Positions 58,164 through 64,000 of a stretch of DNA of 64,000 nt are shown in pieces. The translations under genes were made by a program, and so were the position numbers. Position 1 is the first letter of the stretch; each line of letters opens with the position of its first letter. The notes below the pieces were generated by a model, which had not been told where the DNA came from, searched no databases, and was given only the letters and a program-made list of their open reading frames with translations. Source of the stretch: Aurantimonas sp965217685 (GTDB taxonomy: Bacteria; Pseudomonadota; Alphaproteobacteria; Rhizobiales; Rhizobiaceae); assembly GCA_965217685.1 (NCBI GenBank), contig CBDCIZ010000003.1:2294001-2358000 (forward strand), given 5' to 3'.

Positions 58164-59459
58164 ATGGGTGACGAGGCTGGTGATGCGCGCAAGCGAACCG
58201 ACCTGACGGCGATCTTCGAGGCCGCCGTCGCAGCGGCCCATCCGGCGACGATCCTCGCGGCCCATCTTCCAGAGGTGCCGAAAGGCCGCATCGTCGTGCT
58301 TGCCGCCGGCAAGGCCGCCGCCTCGATGGCCGCCGCGGCCGTCTTCCATTATCGCGGCCTCGGCGTACCGATCGAGCGCCTGACCGGCTTGGCCGTCACC
58401 CGCGACGGCTATGCGCTCGACGCCGCGCCGATCGCGGTGATCGAAGCGGGGCATCCGCTGCCCAACGCCCACGGCCTTGAAGCCACCGCCCGCATTGTCG
58501 ACCTCGCGCGGCGGGCAGGACCGGACGACCTCGTCCTGGCGCTGATCTCCGGCGGCGGTTCGGCCAATTGGCTGTTGCCGGCGCAAGGCGTCAGCCTTGC
58601 CGACAAGCAGGCGGTGACGAAGGCCCTGCTGCGCAGCGGCGCCGGCATCGGCGAGATCAATTGCGTGCGAAAACACCTCTCGCAGGTCAAGGGCGGCCGG
58701 CTGGCCAAGGCCTGCGGCGCGGCCAGGCTCGTCACACTCGCGATCTCCGACGTGCCCGGCGACGACCCGGCGGTGATCGCATCCGGCCCGACCGTGCCGG
58801 ACGCAACGACGCTCGCCGACGCCCGCGCCATTGTCGAAAGGCGCGGTCTTGTTTTGCCCGCCTCATGTTCAGCCGCGCTCGCCGATCCCGCCAACGAGAC
58901 ACCGAAGCCGGACGATCCGGTTTTTGCAGGCCAGAGCTTTGCGATCATCGCCACGCCAGCCGCCTCGCTCGAAGCGGCGGCGAGGGCGGCCAAGGTGCGC
59001 GGCTACGCCGTGACCAGCCTCGGCGCCGCTGTCGAGGGCGAAGCGCGCGAAATCGCCGCCGAGCATGCGCGCCTGGCGCTCGAAGCGAGGGCGAAGGGCG
59101 AAAAGCGCGCGATCCTCTCCGGCGGCGAACTCACTGTGACGATCTGCGGCGAGGGCCGCGGCGGTCCGAATCAGGAATATGCCTTGGCTCTTGCCGTCGC
59201 CCTCGACGGCGCAGGCGGCATCGTTGCGCTCTCGGGCGACACGGACGGCACCGACGGCGGCACCGGCCTTGCGAGCGACCCAGCGGGAGCGTTCGTCGCT
59301 TCGGACACGCTGCAAAAAGCGCGCGAAAAAGGCATCGATCCGGCCGAAGCGCTCGCCAACAACGATTCCACCGGCTTCTTTGAGACGATCGGCGACTTCT
59401 TCGTGCCGGGTCCGACCCACACCAACGTCAACGACTGCCGCATCATCCTGATTGGCTGA
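58164..59459 (+). CDS. Glycerate 2-kinase (DUF4147/MOFRL family)
   Basis: This 431-residue protein has an N-terminal DUF4147 domain with VVLAAGKAAASMAAAA, IEAGHPLPN and LALISGGGSANWLLPA. The C-terminal MOFRL domain has AILSGGELTVTICGEGRGGP, QEYALALAVAL, ALSGDTDGTDGGTG and PGPTHTNVNDCRI. These define the class II glycerate kinases (GckA/TtuD), which form 2-phosphoglycerate from glycerate and ATP. Older annotations call them hydroxypyruvate reductases. GGGGGAGG sits before the ATG. The pathway feeding it (serine cycle, tartrate or glyoxylate) is not shown by the neighbours. Confidence 0.9.
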   Translation: MGDEAGDARKRTDLTAIFEAAVAAAHPATILAAHLPEVPKGRIVVLAAGKAAASMAAAAVFHYRGLGVPIERLTGLAVTRDGYALDAAPIAVIEAGHPLPNAHGLEATARIVDLARRAGPDDLVLALISGGGSANWLLPAQGVSLADKQAVTKALLRSGAGIGEINCVRKHLSQVKGGRLAKACGAARLVTLAISDVPGDDPAVIASGPTVPDATTLADARAIVERRGLVLPASCSAALADPANETPKPDDPVFAGQSFAIIATPAASLEAAARAAKVRGYAVTSLGAAVEGEAREIAAEHARLALEARAKGEKRAILSGGELTVTICGEGRGGPNQEYALALAVALDGAGGIVALSGDTDGTDGGTGLASDPAGAFVASDTLQKAREKGIDPAEALANNDSTGFFETIGDFFVPGPTHTNVNDCRIILIG

Positions 59460-59690
59460 GCCGGCCGGTCGAATACCAGGACATGGTAAGGGAAACCGAT
59501 CCGCATCCTGTTCAGCCCGCGCGGCGTTCGAGCGAAAGGAATGCGCGATCAATCCTCATCCGCGCATTCCCGTGTAAGCGTTCCAAACGACCGGTGCCTG
59601 CTGTTCGAACGGCGGCGATCGGATAAGATCAGCCGCAATCGCTTCCCCGGATCGGCGTCCGCGTCCGGCGAGCGCCAACGGAGGCCTTTC

Positions 59691-60374
59691 ATGAAACGAT
59701 CCCGTGTCAACGAAATCCTGCGCGAAGGCGACGGCTTCATCCGCTCTTTCGGCTATGTGATGCCGCCCTTCGCCTATCTTTCGGCCGGCGAGATGCGGGC
59801 CCGGCGCGGCGAATTGCAGACGATCGTCGATCGCCGCCTCGGCTGGGACATCACTGATTACGGGCAGGGCGATTTCGATCGCCTCGGCCTGTTCCTCTTC
59901 ACCACCCGCAACGGCGATGCCGGCCAGCTCGGCGCCGGCCGCGGCATGCTTTATGCCGAAAAGATCATGATCTCGCGGCACGACCAGGTCTCGCCGATGC
60001 ACCGGCACATCGTGAAGGCCGAGGACATCATCAATCGTGGCGGCGCCACGCTGGCGCTGGAGTTCTTCGAAAGCGCACCGGACGGCTCGATCGACGAGAG
60101 CGCCGAGGTAACAGTCGTTTCCGACGGCATCACGCGCACACTGCCCCCCGGCGGCGTCCTCAAGCTCAAGCCCGGCGAAAGCGTCACGCTGCTCCCCGGC
60201 AACTGGCACGCCTTCTGGGGTGAGGGCGGCGACGTCCTCATCGGCGAGGTCTCGACCGTCAACGACGACCGCACCGACAACGTCTTCCGCGAGCCGATCG
60301 GCCGGTTTGCAGAGATCGAAGAGGACGAGGAGCCGGTGTTCCTTCTGGTGTCGGATTACGACGAGTGGCTTTGA
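59691..60374 (+). CDS. D-lyxose/D-mannose family sugar isomerase
   Basis: This 227-residue cupin-fold isomerase has the metal-binding run HDQVSPMHRHIVKAEDIINR (HxH then Glu) and a later metal His in LLPGNWHAFWGEGGDVLIGE. These match D-lyxose ketol-isomerase (EC 5.3.1.15), which converts D-lyxose to D-xylulose and D-mannose to D-fructose. CGGAGG lies six to seven bases before ATG 59691; the in-frame ATG at 59541 is rejected. The gene ends 19 bp inside the convergent nucleotidyltransferase gene. No pentose kinase or transporter is adjacent. Confidence 0.87.
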   Translation: MKRSRVNEILREGDGFIRSFGYVMPPFAYLSAGEMRARRGELQTIVDRRLGWDITDYGQGDFDRLGLFLFTTRNGDAGQLGAGRGMLYAEKIMISRHDQVSPMHRHIVKAEDIINRGGATLALEFFESAPDGSIDESAEVTVVSDGITRTLPPGGVLKLKPGESVTLLPGNWHAFWGEGGDVLIGEVSTVNDDRTDNVFREPIGRFAEIEEDEEPVFLLVSDYDEWL

Positions 60375-61180
60375 CCGTCGAAGATCGGCCCTGAATTCTT
60401 GAACTGTGGCATCACCTCCGGCTCATCGGTCGGGGCTCTTAGCTGAACGTCGTTTGTGTGCGGTCCTTCGATTTCGAGTGGCCGGCCGTCGCGGTCGAGG
60501 GCCAACCGGCCGACGATCTCTTCTGGGGCATGCTTGGCGTAGCGGGCTGCTTCGTCGAGGCGTGTGGTGACGGCGGCACGGATGTCCAACGGCGTCCAGT
60601 CTTCGGGCACGCCGCGTACCGCAAGGATATCCTCATCCCATAGGCCGAGGCAAAGGCGGCGCGTTTCCTCGATGATACGCAGCGGCGAAAAGAAGGGCGG
60701 CTTGCCGGCTGCGGCCATGACCAATGGGCCGAGCGGGCAATAAAACCGGCCGATGGCGTGGACGTCGACGAGATCACGGGCCTTTCGCCGCGTGCTGGCA
60801 GCGACGATCTTGTTGACGGCAAGGTCGGGATGGGCCAGCCGCGCGCCCCATTCGGCATCGCGCACCAATGGCAGGAACCGTCGTCGCGATTCACTCATCC
60901 ACTGGATTTGGGTCTGCTCACGATCATCGCCGATGGTCGCCTCGACGAGCCCGTAGATTTCGATATCGACGCGGGCCTGGAACCCGGCGGCCTTGATCGT
61001 CTCCAGATCGCGGTCGGCCGAGGCGACGATTTCCTCATCGGTGTCGTGGAAGATATCGATGTCGTCGGAGAGACGCGGCCAATCCCTGTTGAGCGCAACA
61101 CCTCCAGCGACATAGCTGCTGGCTGAACGATTGGTGGCGAGCTTCGACAGGATACGCCGCTGGAGGTCGCTGAGAGCCAT
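60356..61180 (-). CDS. AbiEii/AbiGii-like nucleotidyltransferase
   Basis: This 274-residue protein has the DNA polymerase-beta-type nucleotidyltransferase core of the AbiEii/AbiGii toxin family: YVAGGVALNRDW at about residues 23-34 and SDDIDIFHD at 38-46, whose two Asp are the expected metal ligands. A later conserved region is HPDLAVNKIVAASTRRKARD, then LVDVHAI. Family members include the toxins of type IV toxin-antitoxin and MenT-like systems that add nucleotides to tRNA. The gene starts 10 bp after a 76-residue partner, suggesting a two-gene module. Its role as toxin is inference; stand-alone housekeeping members exist. Confidence 0.82.
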   Translation of the reverse strand: MALSDLQRRILSKLATNRSASSYVAGGVALNRDWPRLSDDIDIFHDTDEEIVASADRDLETIKAAGFQARVDIEIYGLVEATIGDDREQTQIQWMSESRRRFLPLVRDAEWGARLAHPDLAVNKIVAASTRRKARDLVDVHAIGRFYCPLGPLVMAAAGKPPFFSPLRIIEETRRLCLGLWDEDILAVRGVPEDWTPLDIRAAVTTRLDEAARYAKHAPEEIVGRLALDRDGRPLEIEGPHTNDVQLRAPTDEPEVMPQFKNSGPIFDGQSHSS

Positions 61181-61190
61181 CGCCTTACGC

Positions 61191-61421
61191 TCAGGGCGTC
61201 ACAGCGGCGACGAGCCGACGACCGAGAACGAAGGCCCGCGCATCGCCGCGCTCCATCAGCGCCACCCCGACAAGTCGCGCGTGAGCTTCGACCGAGCCGA
61301 CCCGGTCGAGATCGAGATTGTCGCGGACTCGCGCGCCGTATAGCGCGAGCGCTTCGCCCAGCAGGCTCTCGACATCGGCATTCTCGGCGTGTTCGCTTAA
61401 CCGGGGAACCATGGTTTCCAT
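61191..61421 (-). CDS. Small protein of unknown function, upstream partner of the nucleotidyltransferase
   Basis: This 76-residue protein is predicted helical and acidic in its first half (SEHAENADVESLLGEALALY) with a more basic C-terminus (ARAFVLGRRLVAAVTP). I do not recognise a family. METMVPRL at 61421 is taken as the start, since the longer frame to 61493 begins in Arg/Cys-rich sequence that is not protein-like. It directly precedes the AbiEii-like gene, where an antitoxin or specificity partner would sit; that function is a guess from position. Confidence 0.65.
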   Translation of the reverse strand: METMVPRLSEHAENADVESLLGEALALYGARVRDNLDLDRVGSVEAHARLVGVALMERGDARAFVLGRRLVAAVTP

Positions 61422-61626
61422 CGTTTTGCCTCGCAATCGGTCAAAGCATAGGCTGCGCATCCTCGACCGGCAATCTCGCGTGCGTTCCGTCATCGCCCCT
61501 GGCGGTTCAGTCGTGACAAGGCCTCCGGTTCAAGCTCATCCGAAACTGTGGACGGGCATCCCTGGCGGTGCGATCGGCGCTGCTGCCCGTGCTAGCGTGG
61601 CGTCCGATCCGCAAGCAGGAGCACGC

Positions 61627-63180
61627 ATGACAGTCGCCGTCGATCTCGGCACGACGCAGGCCGGCGAGCCGGCCGAACTCGACCTGGAGGAACTCCTGTC
61701 GACGCGGCTGCTCGTTCAGGGCAATTCCGGGTCGGGCAAGTCGCATCTCCTGCGCCGGCTGCTCGAGCGCAGCGCCGACTGGGTGCAGCAGGCGGTCATC
61801 GATCCCGAGGGCGATTTCGTCACGCTCGCCGAAAAATACGGCCATGTCGTCGTCGACGCCAATCGCACGCCGGCCGAGCTGACGCGCATCGCCCGTCGCA
61901 TCCGCGAGCACCGCGCCTCGGTGGTCCTCGACCTCGAAGGCCTCGACGCCGAGGTGCAGATGCTGTGCTCGGCGGCCTTCCTCAACGGTCTCTTCGAGGC
62001 GGACCGGGCCCACTGGTTCCCGATGCTGATCGCCGTCGACGAAGCGCATCTCTTCGCACCGGCGATGTCTGGCGAGCATTCCGAAGAGGCACGAAAAGCC
62101 TCGCTCGGGGCGATGACCAACCTCATGTGTCGCGGCCGCAAGCGCGGGCTTGCCGGCGTCATCGCCACACAGCGCCTTGCCAAGCTCGCCAAGAACGTCG
62201 CGGCCGAGGCGTCCAACTTCCTGATGGGGCGCACCTTTCTCGACATCGACATGGCGCGGGCCGCCGACCTGCTCGGCATGGACCGCCGCGCCGCCGAGCG
62301 GTTCCGCGATCTGGAAACCGGCAATTTCGTCGCCCTCGGCCCGGCCCTGTCGCGGCGTCCGGTGTCGATCCGAATCGGCCCCGTCGAGACCGCCGGTCGC
62401 ACCGGCCGGCCGGCGCTGATGCCGTTGCCGGACGTCGCTCCCCAGGCGATGGAGGATCTGATCTTCACCGTCAGCGAGGCCGACCGCCAGGCCGAAAGAC
62501 GCCAGGGCTCCCGCCCGCAGCCGGTCCAGTCGCGGGTCGAGCCGTCGCCGGCCGCCACCCGCGAACTTCTGGAGCGTGTGGCGTCCGTGCCGTCCGTGGC
62601 CGAGCGCGATGAACCTCAGGGCGACGATCCGCGCACGCCCGAGGAGCGCGCCTCCGCGGTCGACCAGATCTTTGCCGAAATGCTCGAAGACCCCGACGCC
62701 GCCTTCCGGCCGGTGCCCGTCCTCTACCAGGATTTCCTCACCCATTGCCGGCTGAAACGCCTGCGCGGCGCTGAGACCGACATGACGGCGTTCCGCCGTC
62801 GCCTGTCGCTGGCTCGGGCCGGTGTCTCGTCGGAGACCGACGACGAGGACTGGCAGGCAGTGGTGGACCGCGCAGGCGACCTGCCCGAGGAGATGCAGGG
62901 CGTCTACATGATGCTGGCGCGTGCCGCCCGCGACGGCGTCGAGGCCCCGAGCGACGAGGCGCTGGCGCGGGCCTATGGCAGCCATTCGCCGTCGCGCGGG
63001 CGGTTTCTTCTCGGCTACATGAGCGAGCGCGGCCTGATCGAGGCCGACGCCGATTTCCGCGGCAACCGGGTGGTGCGCGTCGTCGGCACGGACTGGCGCA
63101 CCCGCCTGCCGGCGGTGAAGCTTGATCCGCAGGACGAGGCGAGGGCCCGTCGCGCGGCAAGGCTTGCCGGGCGCAGCTGA
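61627..63180 (+). CDS. HerA-like ATP-binding protein (DUF87-type)
   Basis: This 517-residue P-loop ATPase of the HerA/FtsK superfamily has Walker A GNSGSGKS at residues 32-39 and Walker B LIAVDEAH, with Asp138-Glu139. RGRKRGLAGVIATQRLAKLA has the family's arginine-finger and sensor region, and IDPEGDFVTLAEKYGH is typical of HerA-like proteins. The C-terminal ~200 residues are unlike HerA and may bind DNA or protein (winged-helix-like SPSRGRFLLGYMSERGLIEA). AGGAG lies five bases before ATG 61627. No NurA nuclease or SIR2 partner is adjacent, so a known HerA defence pair is not supported. Confidence 0.85.
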   Translation: MTVAVDLGTTQAGEPAELDLEELLSTRLLVQGNSGSGKSHLLRRLLERSADWVQQAVIDPEGDFVTLAEKYGHVVVDANRTPAELTRIARRIREHRASVVLDLEGLDAEVQMLCSAAFLNGLFEADRAHWFPMLIAVDEAHLFAPAMSGEHSEEARKASLGAMTNLMCRGRKRGLAGVIATQRLAKLAKNVAAEASNFLMGRTFLDIDMARAADLLGMDRRAAERFRDLETGNFVALGPALSRRPVSIRIGPVETAGRTGRPALMPLPDVAPQAMEDLIFTVSEADRQAERRQGSRPQPVQSRVEPSPAATRELLERVASVPSVAERDEPQGDDPRTPEERASAVDQIFAEMLEDPDAAFRPVPVLYQDFLTHCRLKRLRGAETDMTAFRRRLSLARAGVSSETDDEDWQAVVDRAGDLPEEMQGVYMMLARAARDGVEAPSDEALARAYGSHSPSRGRFLLGYMSERGLIEADADFRGNRVVRVVGTDWRTRLPAVKLDPQDEARARRAARLAGRS

Positions 63181-63493
63181 GGCCGGGGGGCAAGGAAAGC
63201 CGTCACTTTCCTTGCGGGCCGCTTTGGGTTTTCCGGTTTCGCGGGCCGTAAAACGGCTCGCCGCGTCCACATGTCCCGGCGAAATCGCCGCTCGACGCTT
63301 GAGCGTACGGCGGGAACGGCTAGTTTGATGCGGACGGGCGCACATACGGGAGCGCCTCCACGCCCGCCCTCGGGCCGCCCTCGCACGGATCGGAAGCCGG
63401 CCTCTTGACCTTTATCGCCTTCGCATCGCTGCAGCCTGATCGCCGCATGACGAGGACCTTGCGATGCGGTGCGGGCTTGCGGGGGGAGCTGGG
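63181..63493. other. Intergenic region before crtY
   Basis: About 310 bp holding a hairpin near its start (annotated separately) and no supported gene. It should contain the crtY promoter, but no convincing hexamers were identified. Confidence 0.5.
63190..63231 (+). terminator. Hairpin terminator candidate after the HerA-like gene
   Basis: A perfect 10-bp stem, gcaaggaaag (63190-63199) with ctttccttgc (63206-63215), encloses a six-base loop, ten bases after the stop codon. The following sequence is GC-rich before tttgggtttt, so the T-tract is offset and termination may be weak. Confidence 0.55.
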
Positions 63494-64000
63494 ATGAACG
63501 TGCGCCCGGCTCCCGGTTTCCCCACCCTCGACGTCGCCTTTGTCGGCGGCGGCCTGGCGAGCGGCCTCGCCGCCTACCGCCTGGCGCAGCGACGCCCGGA
63601 CCTTGAAATCCGCATCTTCGAGGCGGCCGATGCCATCGGTGGCAACCACACTTGGTCGTTCCACGAACATGATCTGACGCCGTCGGAGCGTGCCTGGGTC
63701 AAACCCTTCGTCGCCCATGCCTGGCCGTCCTACGAGGTGCGTTTTCCCGATCGCCGCAAGAGCCTTGCCACCGGCTATCGCAGCGCCTCGTCCGAGGCGT
63801 TCCGGGCGGTCATCGAGCCGGTTCTCGGCGACCGGATCGAAACCGGCGCACCCGCCAGGACCGTCTCCGCGACGGCGATCGAACTCGAAGATGGTCGGGT
63901 CGTCACCGCCGGCTGTGTCATCGACGGCCGCGGCCATGTGCCGAGCCCGCATCTGCGGCTCGGCTACCAGAAATTCCTCGGCCGCGAATTCGAGCTGGAG
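63494..64000 (+). CDS. crtY: Lycopene beta-cyclase CrtY (3' end outside window)
   Basis: The first 169 residues of a flavoprotein cyclase are present. The N-terminal dinucleotide-binding site is VAFVGGGLASGLAAYRLAQ, followed by the CrtY-diagnostic GGNHTWSFHEHDL. The segment DGRG, then LGYQKFLGREFELE, matches the region conserved in bacterial lycopene cyclases. The enzyme closes beta-ionone rings on lycopene to give beta-carotene. ATG 63494 has GGGAGCTGGG upstream as a ribosome site. It is cut by the window edge; carotenoid genes (crtE, crtI, crtB) may follow. Confidence 0.92.
   Translation, partial: MNVRPAPGFPTLDVAFVGGGLASGLAAYRLAQRRPDLEIRIFEAADAIGGNHTWSFHEHDLTPSERAWVKPFVAHAWPSYEVRFPDRRKSLATGYRSASSEAFRAVIEPVLGDRIETGAPARTVSATAIELEDGRVVTAGCVIDGRGHVPSPHLRLGYQKFLGREFELE

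Noticed and set aside
61627..63180. HerA-like ATPase as part of a HerA-SIR2 or HerA-DUF4297/NurA defence system
   Set aside because: No nuclease, SIR2 or DUF4297-like gene is adjacent; the upstream AbiEii-like module is divergent and separately organised.

Overview
The window is GC-rich by eye, densely coded and contains no rRNA or tRNA. Its gene neighbourhoods are typical of Alphaproteobacteria of the order Hyphomicrobiales (Rhizobiales). Pointers to this are the run pmbA / inositol-phosphatase / DUF4170 / DUF374 acyltransferase / waaA / lpxK / DUF2093 / mutL, a BA14K-family secreted protein and a CrtY-type lycopene cyclase. A pigmented (carotenoid-making) aerobic member, for example of an Aurantimonadaceae-like group, is plausible but cannot be settled from one window.

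Layout. 1-387: 3' end of an unrecognised gene. 569-3792: RNA modification (tadA on the minus strand, then an rluB-type pseudouridine synthase with very long disordered tails, then rsmD). 4025-7912: two M16 peptidase-family proteins (one with an intact zinc motif, one without) and a patatin-like lipase, apparently one operon. 7976-11390: topoisomerase IB, a small DUF2945 protein and a Kef-type K+/H+ antiporter. 11601-17388: the envelope/lipid A run. 17441-20359: DUF2093, mutL and a rhodanese.

20463-31396 is a minus-strand glycogen cluster in transcription order pgi-glgP-glgC-glgA-pgm-glgX. It interconverts fructose-6-P, glucose-6-P, glucose-1-P, ADP-glucose and glycogen, but holds no glgB (branching enzyme). 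An aldehyde dehydrogenase follows (31488-32849). 33130-42086 is tamA-tamB, the outer-membrane assembly module; the 2295-residue TamB carries ten tandem copies of a ~101-residue unit. 42616-46519 encodes a three-subunit molybdenum hydroxylase (order S-L-M) with the form II CoxL signature. A perfect-stem terminator and a BA14K-family protein follow.

The accessory part is 47533-54290. A putative DNA repair/modification radical SAM gene and a DUF4130-UdgX gene (covalent uracil-DNA binder) normally sit side by side. Here they are separated by a minus-strand toxin-antitoxin locus whose PIN-domain toxin gene is itself broken in two by a decayed, 3'-truncated IS630-type element. The antitoxin gene is intact. 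A WecG/TagA-type glycosyltransferase and a GT4-like glycosyltransferase follow.

54321-63180: a cyanide-insensitive-type cydAB quinol oxidase with a tiny DUF2474 subunit gene, an overlapping brnTA toxin-antitoxin pair with a palindromic operator candidate, glycerate 2-kinase, a D-lyxose/D-mannose-type isomerase, a two-gene AbiEii-like nucleotidyltransferase module, and a HerA-like ATPase. From 63494 to the end of the window is the first part of crtY. No CRISPR array and no wholly unfamiliar multi-gene system was seen. The best leads are the disrupted radical SAM/UdgX island, the AbiEii-like pair and the TamB repeat array.
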